Shown: positions 14,267 to 23,802, counted from the stretch's first letter. The stretch is 25,280 nucleotides of DNA from JBBKWH01 sp037968855 (GCA_037968855.1 JBBKWH010000083.1:1-25280); one strand, 5' to 3'. Numbers and translations are program-made. The notes: generated from the letters alone by a model not told the origin.

Positions 14267-17160
14267 ACGTGCTTTTGGACAACAACTCAGACCTCCAGCG
14301 ACGTATTCGCCAAAATCAAATTCTAAATACGCGCCAACATCAGTCATTGATTCTCTTTGCACTGATCGGTCTTATTTTGCTGACCTATTTGCTCTACCGC
14401 GCCTATCCGCTGACCAATCTCAATCAATTGACTGGCTGGACTATTCTGTCGATCAGTGGCATTGCCATTTCTGCGGTGATCAACACTCATTTAGGCCAGC
14501 GTAGTGGCAAAATTTCCTTAGAACTGATTGATATTTATCTGCTAGTCAGTGCTTTTATGCTGGGCCTGATTATCGCGGTCGGTCAGATGCTCTTTGGCAT
14601 CGGCATCGAAACCTTTATGAGTGTCAGTGGCGATATGTCGCTGTACCCTTATTTGTTTGCCACTGTCATTTTATTTGCACACATGTTGGCATTGATTTGC
14701 CTGACAGACCGTCTACGTTTTTTTGTCATGTTTATGCTCACCAGCATGGCCCCAATTCTGACCTTACAGTTGGTCAACTGGCGCACCTTACTCATTGAAC
14801 AGCCGGTTATTTTGCTGGCCGACATGTATCTGGGCTTTATGCTGTTTTGTGGTTATCACCTCCACAAAATTCGGGATGAAGCCACGTGGCTGGTGATTCG
14901 CAATGATAATTTGATCTTGCACTCCGAATCACAACGAGAGCTAGCCGAAAACGCCAAAGCACAGCTTGAACAAGAGATGCGTGACCGCAAAGCCGTTGAA
15001 TTTCAGTTGCAGCAAGCCAATTTTAAGCTTGAAGAAAAAGTCCGTGAACGAACCCACGACATTCAACAAATCAATGCCCGTCTAGAGCGCTCCAAACACA
15101 GCTTGGAAATGGCGCATAACGCTGCAGGAATTGGCAGTTGGGACTGGGATGTCAGTAATCGCAGTATCACCTCGACCAACTTTGATCAGATCTTAGGCTA
15201 TAGCAACGAAGAGATGAATGACTACGTCGGCAGCATGAATCGAATCATTCATCCCGAAGATTTTCCTGCGGTACGCCACGCAATCAAAGATCACTTGATG
15301 GACCGCTGTGATCGTTACGAGGCTGAGTTTCGTATTCGGCACAAATACGGTTACTGGGTCTGGGTGCAAGACATGGGCCGGATCATTGATCGCGACCCAA
15401 AAACCCGTAAAGCCATGCGTATGGTTGGCGTCCGCCGCAACATCAATGCCGAAAAAATCGCGGCAGAAAAACTTCGCCTATCGGCAACCGTGTTCCAGCA
15501 AGCGGCAGAAGGGATTTTTATCCTTGACTCCAAATTGCACTATATGGACATGAACCCACGCTTTGAGCAAATTACCGGTTATAGCCGCGAAGATCTGATT
15601 GGCTCACACGTGTTTAACCATCCTAATGTGTCACCACGGGTTAAGCAGCAATACCTCAAAATGCTCAAAGCCCTCGTCACCAATGGCGAATACGAAGGCG
15701 AGATTATCGACCAGCACAAGCATGGCGATGACCTGCCAATCTGGATTCATGTCAATGGCATTAATGATGATAAAGGTCGCCCGACTCACTATATCGGCAT
15801 TATCTCTGACCTAACGCAACGCAAAAAAGACGAACAACGCCTATCCTATTTGTCTAATTATGACGCGCTCACTGACTTGCCTAACCGCAATCTATTTAAA
15901 AGCCGCCTACACCAACTGATTCTGAATGTGTCTTCCAGCAAAGAGCAATTTGCCTTGCTGCGGATTAACATTGACCGTTTCCGCTTGCTCAACGACTCGT
16001 TGGGTGCTGACGGAGCCGATGCACTGTTGCAAAAAGTCGCGCAACGCTTGGCCAGCTTTGATCGCAATGCCAGCTTGATTGCCCGTTTGGGTGGTGATGA
16101 CTTTGCGGTGATCTTGGAAAATGTCGGCAGTAATCGCAAAGACATGGAGCGCTACTTTGACACGTTGATGGAAGCCTTTGAGCAACCGTTCCAGATTGGC
16201 GAGCAAGAGATTATTGCCACGCTATCGATGGGCATTGCGCTGTTTCCAGAGCATGGCCGCCAAGTGGATACACTATCCAACCACGCCGAAAAAGCCCTGC
16301 AAGAAGCCAAGCGTGTTGGTGGTCGTACCCTGCGCTTCTTTAACAACGACGTCTCAATGCAATCGATTGAGAAGATCAACCTCGAAAACGCCCTACGCAA
16401 AGCACTATCGACCGAAAACGAACTGGTGGTCTACTATCAACCGAAGATCCATACCGTGACACAACGGGTCGAAGGCTTTGAGGCCTTGGTGCGCTGGATC
16501 CATCCCACCAAAGGGCTCATTTCTCCGGTTCAGTTTATTCCACTAGCCGAAGAAACCGGCTTGATCTCTGCCTTGGGTGAAATTGTGTTGGATAAATCTT
16601 GTGCGCAGATGAAAGCATGGCACGAGATGGGCTTTACCGATATTAAAGTCTCGGTCAACGTGGTCGCGCAGCAATTGCAACGCGGTAACTTTGTCGAAAC
16701 CGTAGATCGTATTTTGAATGCACATCAACTCGACCCACGCGCACTAGAACTAGAAATCACCGAATCATCTTTGATGGACGAACCCGAAAAAGTCAACGCC
16801 GTCTTGCATGAAATCAAAAGCCGACACGTCAGCATCGCACTAGATGACTTTGGTACGGGCTACTCCTCATTGTCCTATCTGGGTCAATACCCGATTGACG
16901 TACTCAAGGTTGATCGCTCTTTTGTCAACGAAGTGGGCGTCAGTGCCAGCCACGAGGCGATTGTTCGCGCCATTTTGGCTATGGGCCATTCGTTGGGCAT
17001 GGTAGTGGTCGCCGAAGGTGTTGAAACCACGGTTCATGCCGAATTCCTACGCGACGAAGGCTGCGATATTTTGCAGGGTTATTTGATCAGTAAGCCTGTT
17101 CCAGCCGATCAAGCCACCGAGTTTTTGCGCGCTGATCTAGCATCCCCTCGCTTTTTTTAA
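14254..17160 (+). CDS. Membrane PAS-PAS-GGDEF-EAL c-di-GMP protein
   Basis: About 968 residues from TTG 14254; the start is unsettled. Numbered from there: several membrane segments at about 32-205, a coiled coil 225-285, PAS 285-400 (GIGSWDWDV, with a PAC tail), PAS 405-520 (FQQAAEGIFILDS), GGDEF 530-695 and EAL 710-960. The GGDEF signature reads GGDDF (613-617), so the second acidic residue is Asp instead of Glu, while D574 is present. The EAL part looks complete: FEALVRW (742-748), VNVVAQQ, ELEITES, DDFGTGYSSL (864-873), KVDRSF (885-890), AEGVE and LQGYLIS. The EAL half is thus predicted to degrade c-di-GMP, and the GGDEF half may be weak or regulatory. The PAS inputs are unknown. Confidence 0.9.
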   Translation: MDGIDVLLDNNSDLQRRIRQNQILNTRQHQSLILFALIGLILLTYLLYRAYPLTNLNQLTGWTILSISGIAISAVINTHLGQRSGKISLELIDIYLLVSAFMLGLIIAVGQMLFGIGIETFMSVSGDMSLYPYLFATVILFAHMLALICLTDRLRFFVMFMLTSMAPILTLQLVNWRTLLIEQPVILLADMYLGFMLFCGYHLHKIRDEATWLVIRNDNLILHSESQRELAENAKAQLEQEMRDRKAVEFQLQQANFKLEEKVRERTHDIQQINARLERSKHSLEMAHNAAGIGSWDWDVSNRSITSTNFDQILGYSNEEMNDYVGSMNRIIHPEDFPAVRHAIKDHLMDRCDRYEAEFRIRHKYGYWVWVQDMGRIIDRDPKTRKAMRMVGVRRNINAEKIAAEKLRLSATVFQQAAEGIFILDSKLHYMDMNPRFEQITGYSREDLIGSHVFNHPNVSPRVKQQYLKMLKALVTNGEYEGEIIDQHKHGDDLPIWIHVNGINDDKGRPTHYIGIISDLTQRKKDEQRLSYLSNYDALTDLPNRNLFKSRLHQLILNVSSSKEQFALLRINIDRFRLLNDSLGADGADALLQKVAQRLASFDRNASLIARLGGDDFAVILENVGSNRKDMERYFDTLMEAFEQPFQIGEQEIIATLSMGIALFPEHGRQVDTLSNHAEKALQEAKRVGGRTLRFFNNDVSMQSIEKINLENALRKALSTENELVVYYQPKIHTVTQRVEGFEALVRWIHPTKGLISPVQFIPLAEETGLISALGEIVLDKSCAQMKAWHEMGFTDIKVSVNVVAQQLQRGNFVETVDRILNAHQLDPRALELEITESSLMDEPEKVNAVLHEIKSRHVSIALDDFGTGYSSLSYLGQYPIDVLKVDRSFVNEVGVSASHEAIVRAILAMGHSLGMVVVAEGVETTVHAEFLRDEGCDILQGYLISKPVPADQATEFLRADLASPRFF

Positions 17161-17238
17161 GTCCTATCTTTCGACTAAATCACTGCTAACCCGATGACTG
17201 TTGAGCATTTGACTCAGCGGGCATCGTGGTCAGAGTGC

Positions 17239-17268
17239 CTGACAAGCATGGCCTGTAAATGCTATAGT
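17239..17268 (+). promoter_or_regulatory. Predicted extended -10 promoter of maeB
   Basis: CTGACA (17239-17244) and TATAGT (17263-17268) with 18-base spacing, and TGC directly before the -10 as an extended -10 element. Each hexamer matches 5 of 6 consensus bases. The expected start near 17275 leaves a leader of about 50 bases. Confidence 0.65.
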
Positions 17269-17326
17269 CCGGCCCCAGACCTGTGGCAACGCTGTTTGCC
17301 GCCAAACCCCTTGAGACCGAAGAGCG

Positions 17327-19606
17327 ATGGACGACCAAGCCCTAAAAAAAGCCGCACTGGACTATCACGAATTTCCCCAGCCGGGCAAGATCAGTGTAAC
17401 GCCAAGCAAACAACTGGTGAATCAACGCGATCTCGCCTTGGCTTATTCGCCAGGTGTTGCTGCACCCTGCCTTGAGATTGAACGTGATCCAAGCACCGTG
17501 GCCCGTTACACCGCTCGTGGCAACTTGGTTGCTGTGATCACCAACGGCACAGCAGTGCTGGGTTTGGGCAACATTGGTCCATTGGCCTCCAAGCCAGTCA
17601 TGGAAGGCAAAGGCGTCCTGTTCAAAAAATTTGCGGGCATTGATGTCTTTGATATTGAAATCGCCGAGAACGATCCCGAAAAACTGGTCGAGATTATTGC
17701 CTCGTTAGAGCCAACGTTTGGCGGCATTAACCTTGAAGATATCAAAGCGCCAGAGTGCTTTTATATCGAAAAGAAACTGCGCGAACGCATGAAAATTCCG
17801 GTGTTCCATGATGATCAACATGGCACATCCATTATTGTTGGTGCCGCACTGCTAAACGCGTTGCAACTGGTCGAAAAAGACATTGCCAACATCAAGATCG
17901 TGGTTTCTGGTGCAGGCGCTGCTGCCATTTCTTGCTTAGACCTATTGTGTGCATTGGGCGTCAATAAAGCCAACATTACTGTGGCTGACTCCAAAGGCCT
18001 GATCACCACTGCTCGCTTGGCCAGCATGGATGCCAGTAAAGGGCGATATGCACAAGACACCACCCACACGCAATTGAGTGAGGTGATCGAAGGCGCAGAC
18101 ATGTTCTTGGGTCTGTCCACCGCCGGTATTTTGACCCCACAAATGGTCGAAAAAATGGCAAAGGACCCGATTATTTTTGCATTGGCTAACCCCAATCCAG
18201 AAATTCTGCCAGAGCACGCCAAGGCCGTTCGCCCTGATGCGATCTTGGCCACTGGTCGCTCGGACTACCCAAACCAAGTCAACAACGCCCTATGCTTTCC
18301 GTATATTTTCCGTGGCGCACTGGATGTGGGTGCAACCACCGTCAACGAAGCGATGAAGATTGCCTGCGTGCGTGCGATTGCGCGTATGGCGCACGTGGAG
18401 TCCAATGCAGATACCTATGATGAGCCAAGCAAATACTTTGGTCGTGAATACCTCATCCCCGGCCCGCTTGACCCACGCTTGATCTTAGAAATTGCGCCGG
18501 AAGTGGCTCGTGCTGCAATGGACACTGGCATTGCTACTCGTCCCATTGAAGACTTCAATGCCTATCGTCAACGTCTGTCCGAGTTTGTGTATAACTCAGC
18601 ATTCTTGATGAAGCCAATTTTTGCACGCGCCAAAGCCGATCCACGCCGGATTGTGTTCTGTGAAGGCGAAGACGAAGCCGTGCTACGCGCTGTACAAATC
18701 GTGGTTGATGAAGGTCTGGCCAAGCCCATTTTGGTTGGCCGTCCGGCGGTCATCAATGCCAATATTGCCAAGCTAGGCTTGCGCATGAAAGACGGTGTTG
18801 AGATCCAACTGATCGACCAAGACAACGATCCGCGCTACAAAGAATACTGGCAACATTACTACGGCCTGATGCAACGTCGTGGTATTGGTCTAGAACTGGC
18901 CAAACGAGAAACTCGTCGTCGCACCACATTGATTGGCGCGTTGCTGCTGCAATTTGGCGAAGCAGACGGCATGATCTGTGGCACGTTTGGTTATTTTGAT
19001 CTGCATTTGGACTATGTGCGTGACGTGATCGGCTGCCAAAAAGGCATCACCAATCTATATGCAATGAATGTGGTCATGCTCGGTGATCGCAACTTGTTCA
19101 TTGCCGACACCTACGTCAACCCAGATCCAACCGCCGCCGAACTAACCGAAATGACATTGCTGGCTGCCGAAGAGGTGCGTCGTTTTGGTTTGATTCCACG
19201 CGTTGCCTTATTGTCTCACTCCAGCTTTGGTAGCGCCGATACCGCTAGCGCCAAAAAAATGCGTGAAGTCTTCCGAATGCTGTCAGAGCAAGCACCGGAT
19301 CTAGAAGTCGAAGGCGAAATGCATGGCGATGCAGCCCTCAACGAAGCCGTTCGTTTGGCAGAGTTTCCGAACTCTCGCTACAAAGGCGCGGCTAACTTGC
19401 TGATTATGCCCACGCTTGATGCCGCCAATATTGCCTTTAACCTGCTAAAAACCACCGCAGGCGCAAATGTGACCATTGGCCCAATCTTGCTCGGTGCCAA
19501 TAAGCCCGTGCACGTCCTGACACCAACCGCTACCCCGCGCCGGATTGTCAATATGACCGCACTGACTGTTGCAGAAATCCAGCAAGCAGAGCACAAACAC
19601 GCTTAA
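17327..19606 (+). CDS. maeB: NADP-dependent malic enzyme with C-terminal phosphotransacetylase-like domain
   Basis: Decarboxylates malate to pyruvate, producing NADPH. The 759 residues match the MaeB hybrid form. The malic-enzyme half (about 1-425) has LAYSPGVAAPC with the catalytic Tyr, VMEGKGVLFKKFAGIDVFDIEI, FHDDQHGTSIIVGAALLNAL for metal and substrate, and GAGAAAISCLDLL for the nucleotide. The C-terminal half (about 430-759) resembles phosphate acetyltransferase (FCEGEDEAVLRAV, YKGAANLLIMPTLDAANI) and in known relatives regulates the enzyme instead of acting as an active transacetylase. It has its own promoter and ends in a strong terminator. Confidence 0.97.
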   Translation: MDDQALKKAALDYHEFPQPGKISVTPSKQLVNQRDLALAYSPGVAAPCLEIERDPSTVARYTARGNLVAVITNGTAVLGLGNIGPLASKPVMEGKGVLFKKFAGIDVFDIEIAENDPEKLVEIIASLEPTFGGINLEDIKAPECFYIEKKLRERMKIPVFHDDQHGTSIIVGAALLNALQLVEKDIANIKIVVSGAGAAAISCLDLLCALGVNKANITVADSKGLITTARLASMDASKGRYAQDTTHTQLSEVIEGADMFLGLSTAGILTPQMVEKMAKDPIIFALANPNPEILPEHAKAVRPDAILATGRSDYPNQVNNALCFPYIFRGALDVGATTVNEAMKIACVRAIARMAHVESNADTYDEPSKYFGREYLIPGPLDPRLILEIAPEVARAAMDTGIATRPIEDFNAYRQRLSEFVYNSAFLMKPIFARAKADPRRIVFCEGEDEAVLRAVQIVVDEGLAKPILVGRPAVINANIAKLGLRMKDGVEIQLIDQDNDPRYKEYWQHYYGLMQRRGIGLELAKRETRRRTTLIGALLLQFGEADGMICGTFGYFDLHLDYVRDVIGCQKGITNLYAMNVVMLGDRNLFIADTYVNPDPTAAELTEMTLLAAEEVRRFGLIPRVALLSHSSFGSADTASAKKMREVFRMLSEQAPDLEVEGEMHGDAALNEAVRLAEFPNSRYKGAANLLIMPTLDAANIAFNLLKTTAGANVTIGPILLGANKPVHVLTPTATPRRIVNMTALTVAEIQQAEHKHA

Positions 19607-19662
19607 TTGTGTGACGTGTCAACCCAAGTGTCACCGTTTGATACGGATACATACTTGTCAAG

Positions 19663-19706
19663 ACCTCTGTCCTACCCCATGATTTGGGGTCAGACAGAGG
19701 TTTTTT
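19663..19706 (+). terminator. Terminator after maeB that also contains the cca ribosome-binding site
   Basis: ACCTCTGTC (19663-19671) pairs with GACAGAGGT (19693-19701), with an inner ACCCCATGATTTGGGGT stem and six T residues ending at 19706. The GAGG in the 3' arm (19697-19700) is the only Shine-Dalgarno-like sequence for cca, whose ATG is at 19710. Confidence 0.9.
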
Positions 19707-19709
19707 ATC

Positions 19710-20963
19710 ATGGACACTTATTTGGTCGGCGGTGCGGTTCGCGACGCGTTGCTGGGACGGCCTGTAAGCGAGCGTGATTATGTAGTGATCGGCGCTACTC
19801 CTGAGCAAATGCTCGCATCAGGCTTTAAGCCTGTTGGTAGTGACTTTCCGGTCTTTTTACATCCCCTCACGCATGACGAGTACGCATTGGCTCGTACCGA
19901 ACGTAAGAGCGGCCAAGGATATGGCGGATTCACGTTTTATACATCGCCTGACTTAACCTTAGAAGAAGACTTAATCCGTCGTGACCTGACCATTAATGCG
20001 ATGGCACAGATGAATGATGGCCAAATTGTTGACCCCTATGGTGGCCAACAAGATCTAGCAGATCGCGTGTTGCGGCATGTCTCTCCGGCCTTTGCTGAAG
20101 ATCCACTGCGAGTGCTCCGAGTGGCGCGTTTTGCCGCCCGCTATGCGCCGTTAGGCTTTAGCATTGCCGAAGAAACCATGCAGTTGATGCAACAGTTGGT
20201 TGAGAGTGGCGAAATTGCCCAGCTCACACCAGAGCGCGTCTGGAAAGAAACCCACCGAGCCATCTGCGAAGATCGTGGCGATATTTATATTAAAGTGCTG
20301 CGTGATTGCGGCGCCTTAAAAGTATTGATGCCCGAAATCGATGAGCTATTTGGCGTACCACAACGCCCACAGCATCATCCAGAAATTGATAGCGGCATTC
20401 ATACGCTAATGACCCTACAGCGGGCTTGTGAGGCAGATTATAGCGACCGTGTTCGTTGGGCATCACTGTTGCACGATGTGGGCAAAGCATGCACACCAGA
20501 AGACGAGTGGCCGCGTCATCATCAGCATGAAGAACGGGGCTTATCGCCAGTACGCGAGCTATGTGAGCGACTCAAAGTCCCCACGCATTTTAAAGAGCTT
20601 GCCGAACTGGTCTGCCGTGAGCATCTAATGTGTCATCGCTCGCAAGATTTGCGTGCCGGAACCGTGTGGCGCTTACTCCAGCGCCTAGACGTGATGCGTA
20701 GGCCTGAGCGAGTCGAAGAGTTTATTCAAGCCTGTCAGTGTGATGCCCGTGGACGCTTAGGTCTAGAAAAACGCTCCTATCCACAAGCCGACTTTATGCG
20801 TAGTGCCATGGCGACCGTGCGAAAAATCCGTGCAAACGACTTACCCCCGCACTTAAATGGGGCCAGTATTGGTGAAGCCTTAGTCAATGCACGAATCAAA
20901 GCGATTGCTGAGCTATCGCAACAACTCAAACAACGACAAGTGGAGTCGGCACACTCACCATGA
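19710..20963 (+). CDS. cca: Multifunctional CCA-adding tRNA nucleotidyltransferase with HD domain
   Basis: Adds or repairs the 3' CCA end of tRNAs; the bacterial class with an HD domain also has phosphatase and phosphodiesterase activities. The 417 residues start MDTYLVGGAVRDALLGRPV, where GGAVRD is the nucleotide-binding signature, followed by RDY with the metal-binding acidic pair. RRDLTINAMA, DPLRVLRVARFAARY and ERVWKE are further core motifs. The HD domain has SGIHTLMTLQRA and LLHDVGKA, followed by HHQHEERG. The start is fixed by similarity to E. coli Cca (MKIYLVGGAVRDALLG) and lies three bases after the maeB terminator T run. The stop overlaps the next start by four bases (ATGA). Confidence 0.97.
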   Translation: MDTYLVGGAVRDALLGRPVSERDYVVIGATPEQMLASGFKPVGSDFPVFLHPLTHDEYALARTERKSGQGYGGFTFYTSPDLTLEEDLIRRDLTINAMAQMNDGQIVDPYGGQQDLADRVLRHVSPAFAEDPLRVLRVARFAARYAPLGFSIAEETMQLMQQLVESGEIAQLTPERVWKETHRAICEDRGDIYIKVLRDCGALKVLMPEIDELFGVPQRPQHHPEIDSGIHTLMTLQRACEADYSDRVRWASLLHDVGKACTPEDEWPRHHQHEERGLSPVRELCERLKVPTHFKELAELVCREHLMCHRSQDLRAGTVWRLLQRLDVMRRPERVEEFIQACQCDARGRLGLEKRSYPQADFMRSAMATVRKIRANDLPPHLNGASIGEALVNARIKAIAELSQQLKQRQVESAHSP

Positions 20964-21715
20964 CAGATAAGGTGATTTGTATTACCGGCAGTGGTGTTCG
21001 GATCGGCGCGCATTTGGCCGATGTGTTACACCACAACGGTTGGCGTATTATTTTGCATGGTCGTCATAGTGTCGATGTGGCCCAACAACATGCCGACCGA
21101 TTAAATGCGATTCGGCCAGATTCAGTCTGTGTGGTACAAGGTGACCTGTTGGATACCGCCGCCTTGACCCACTTGGCCCAAGACATCAGTCAATGTTTTG
21201 GTCGTCTTGATGCCTTGATTCACAATGCTTCAAGCTTTTTTTCCACGCCCATGGGTCAAGCCACACTGCAAGATTGGGATGACTTAATGGGCTCGAATGC
21301 GCGCGCGCCGTTTTTTTTAACCCAAGCACTGTTGCCGATCCTTCGACAGTCCAAGGGCGTAGTCTTAAGCATGATTGATATTCATGCGAATGGTCAGCCC
21401 TTTGCCGACTACCCAATCTACAACATGGCAAAAGCCGCGCATCGCATGATGGTTCAAGCATTAGCCAAAGACCTTGCGCCAGAGATTCGAGTCAATGGCA
21501 TCTCACCGGGTGCAAATTTATGGCCCGACGATGGCTCAATCAGTGCCTTAGACGCTGAAGTGCAATCTCGTGTCATGGCATCCATTCCGATGCAACGCGT
21601 GGGCACACCCGATGATTTGGCTGCCGCCGTGTGTTATTTGTTAGATGCCAGCTATGTGACCGGACAAATTTTGGCTGTTGATGGTGGGCGCAGCTTAACG
21701 ATTGCGGGTGAATAG
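20960..21715 (+). CDS. Short-chain dehydrogenase, pteridine-reductase-like (FolM/PTR1 type)
   Basis: A 251-residue NAD(P)H-dependent SDR. TGSGVRIG (9-16) has the Arg of the pteridine-reductase version of the nucleotide loop (TGxxxRIG), and HNASSFF, the NAG equivalent with two Phe, is also typical of PTR1/FolM. The catalytic YxxxK is Y-N-M-A-K in YPIYNMAKAAH. ISPGANLWPDD and YVTGQILAVDGGRSL complete the fold. FolM-type enzymes reduce dihydromonapterin or dihydrofolate; the exact substrate is inferred. Its ATG overlaps the cca stop (ATGA), so the two are translationally coupled. A bidirectional terminator follows. Confidence 0.85.
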   Translation: MTDKVICITGSGVRIGAHLADVLHHNGWRIILHGRHSVDVAQQHADRLNAIRPDSVCVVQGDLLDTAALTHLAQDISQCFGRLDALIHNASSFFSTPMGQATLQDWDDLMGSNARAPFFLTQALLPILRQSKGVVLSMIDIHANGQPFADYPIYNMAKAAHRMMVQALAKDLAPEIRVNGISPGANLWPDDGSISALDAEVQSRVMASIPMQRVGTPDDLAAAVCYLLDASYVTGQILAVDGGRSLTIAGE

Positions 21716-21737
21716 TCTGCCGTATTGCCTGTGCTAT

Positions 21738-21770
21738 AAAAAAAGCCCATCAACATGAATGGGCTTTTTT
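21738..21770. terminator. Bidirectional terminator between the SDR and GST genes
   Basis: AAAAGCCCAT pairs with ATGGGCTTTT around an eight-base loop (CAACATGA), with an A run before and a T run after. It serves two convergent genes. Confidence 0.92.
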
Positions 21771-21786
21771 GTCCATAAAAACAGCT

Positions 21787-22407
21787 TTAAACCGCTGCAA
21801 AACGCTCGTGCATTCGTTGATAAAATGCCAACAGATGGGGGTGTTTATCGTCAACTTTCAGACCCGCCAAACGACCAAAGTCCAAACCCGCATACAAGGT
21901 CAAATCAGCCACAGTCAGACGATCATAAGCCAGATAATCATGCTCGATTAAGCATTGCTCAAAATAAGCAAATCGCGCCAAGGCACGACGACGTGAAATC
22001 GGTGCGTAATCAGCCAATTGCTCAACCTTACCCGACCAAAATGGATGACCATGTTGAAAGGCCAACATCATTGGAATGAGCACTTCAATTTCGGCCTGAC
22101 GACTCATTTGGTCAATCACCGCTTGCTGCTCAAATCCTTCACCAAACAGATTTGGCTCAGGCTGCACACCGTCCAGATAACGACAGATCGCCATCGAGTC
22201 ACTAATCACCAAGCCACTATCGAGTTGTAAGGCAGGCAACTGGCCCATCGGATGAATGGCTTTATATTCATCGGTACGATTTTGACCAGAGGACAGATCA
22301 ACCTGTATGACCTCTAGACCAATTTGCTCAGGCAATATGCCTTTAGCCGCCAAAAACAAGTGAACACGGCGTGGGTTGGGTGCGCGAGTGGTGGTGTATA
22401 GCTTCAT
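21787..22407 (-). CDS. Glutathione S-transferase family protein
   Basis: A 206-residue cytosolic protein with a thioredoxin-like N-terminal half and an alpha-helical C-terminal half. MKLYTTTRAPNPRRVHLFLAAKG opens the fold, GQLPALQLDSGLVISDSMAICRYLDG holds the conserved cis-Pro and the Ser that binds the glutathione glutamyl group, and LTVADLTLYAGLDF is the N-capping Asp motif of the C-terminal domain. A GAGGA lies about 10 bases before the ATG. The subclass and substrate cannot be told. It runs in the same direction as the protease gene upstream (67-base gap) and could share its transcript. Confidence 0.92.
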   Translation of the reverse strand: MKLYTTTRAPNPRRVHLFLAAKGILPEQIGLEVIQVDLSSGQNRTDEYKAIHPMGQLPALQLDSGLVISDSMAICRYLDGVQPEPNLFGEGFEQQAVIDQMSRQAEIEVLIPMMLAFQHGHPFWSGKVEQLADYAPISRRRALARFAYFEQCLIEHDYLAYDRLTVADLTLYAGLDFGRLAGLKVDDKHPHLLAFYQRMHERFAAV

Positions 22408-22474
22408 GCTGAAATCTTCCTCATCAAAGAACCAATCAACAGCACGATACTGCTGATTGGTTGTCCCGACGCGC

Positions 22475-23650
22475 TTAGCGCTCGTATAAATCGTTTGGAT
22501 TACGCTGGTTACTATTGAGAACAGGGCGCTCGCTAATCTTCACCGACTGTAGCAAATCTGCATCGCCACGTCTGATGCGTAGTTCGACCACTGAGTCAGG
22601 CAGCTTGCGCGCAACCTCTGCAATCAAATCTGCCGCCGTGGCTACGGTCTGGCCATCAATCGCTAAAATGCGATCATTGACTCGCAAACCACTTTCTGCC
22701 GCTGGGCCTTTGGGCATGACACCCGCCACCAAGACGCCCAACTGACGGCGATTCAACTGACTGGGGTCATCTTCAGCACCCACTTCAATCCCCAGCCAAC
22801 CGCGCGTCACTTTGCCATGTTCAATAATGGCCGTCATGACCTGCTGCGCCAAATTCGATGGAATCGCAAAGCCGATACCCATCGAACCACCGGAGCGCGA
22901 GAAAATAGCCGTATTGACACCAACCAAATTACCCGCAACATCGATCAATGCACCGCCAGAGTTACCTGGGTTAATCGCGGCATCCGTTTGGATAAAATCC
23001 TCATAGGTATTAATACCCAGTCCTGAGCGCCCTGTTGCCGAGATAATGCCTTGGGTTACGGTCTGGCCAACCCCAAATGGATTACCAATCGCTAGCACCA
23101 CATCGCCAACCAAACTGGCTGTTTTTTTGAATGGCAGAACCTTAAGGCCAGTACGCTCGACTTTAATCACGGCTAGATCACTTTCAGGGTCAGTGCCAAT
23201 CACTTTGGCTTCGGCCCGCTGTCCATCTTGAAACGCCACGGTAATGCTGTCGGCTTTGGCCACCACATGATTATTGGTCAAAATATAACCATCGGCGCGC
23301 ACAACCACACCCGATCCCAGACTAGTGGCTTCTTCTGGAGTATCTTCTTGCTCTGGCAGGTTTTGGCCATGAAACTCAAAAAAACGACGCAAGAAAGGAT
23401 CATCAATCTGTGGATGTGCCTGAATTTTTTGCGTGGTATAAATATTGACCACTGCCGGCGCAGCAACCCGCACAGCAGCGTTGTACGACACCACACCACC
23501 AGCACTTTGCTGAACCAACGGTTGCTGCTTTTGTACCATGACCGTCGACGGCTGTTCCCGCCACTGTTGTTGTAGGCTCCAGAATAGTCCACTCACCAAC
23601 AGTAAGAGTAGCCAAGGCAACCACATAATGGCACGACGCACGATGTTCAT
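22475..23650 (-). CDS. Membrane-anchored periplasmic serine protease, AlgW/DegS type (HtrA family)
   Basis: Envelope-stress protease; relatives cut the anti-sigma factor that holds the extracytoplasmic stress sigma factor. The ATG at 23650 follows GAGGAAAGG; a TTG at 23680 is in frame but has no such site. The 391 residues show one N-terminal membrane segment (MWLPWLLLLLVSGLFW), no cleavable signal, a trypsin-like domain with H128 (NNHVV), D158 (DPESDLAVIK) and S231 (NPGNSGGALID), and a single PDZ domain (about 280-375). One PDZ plus a membrane anchor fits AlgW/DegS better than DegP, which has two PDZ domains and a cleaved signal. Confidence 0.93.
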   Translation of the reverse strand: MNIVRRAIMWLPWLLLLLVSGLFWSLQQQWREQPSTVMVQKQQPLVQQSAGGVVSYNAAVRVAAPAVVNIYTTQKIQAHPQIDDPFLRRFFEFHGQNLPEQEDTPEEATSLGSGVVVRADGYILTNNHVVAKADSITVAFQDGQRAEAKVIGTDPESDLAVIKVERTGLKVLPFKKTASLVGDVVLAIGNPFGVGQTVTQGIISATGRSGLGINTYEDFIQTDAAINPGNSGGALIDVAGNLVGVNTAIFSRSGGSMGIGFAIPSNLAQQVMTAIIEHGKVTRGWLGIEVGAEDDPSQLNRRQLGVLVAGVMPKGPAAESGLRVNDRILAIDGQTVATAADLIAEVARKLPDSVVELRIRRGDADLLQSVKISERPVLNSNQRNPNDLYER

Positions 23651-23802
23651 CCTTTCCTCAGAAAATACAATACAAATCAAACAGGCTTGCCACGAATCAC
23701 ACCTGTTGCGTTAGCATGCAACGCCAGTGGTGTTATTGTGCCATTTTTTTGTGTTGATACTGATCAATCAAGCACGAACTTATTGTGTTGAGGATGTAAG
23801 CG

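Noticed and set aside
14217..14504. A 95-codon frame overlapping the GGDEF-EAL start in a third frame
   Set aside because: It lies across the first membrane segment of the large protein, has no ribosome-binding site and no recognisable content.
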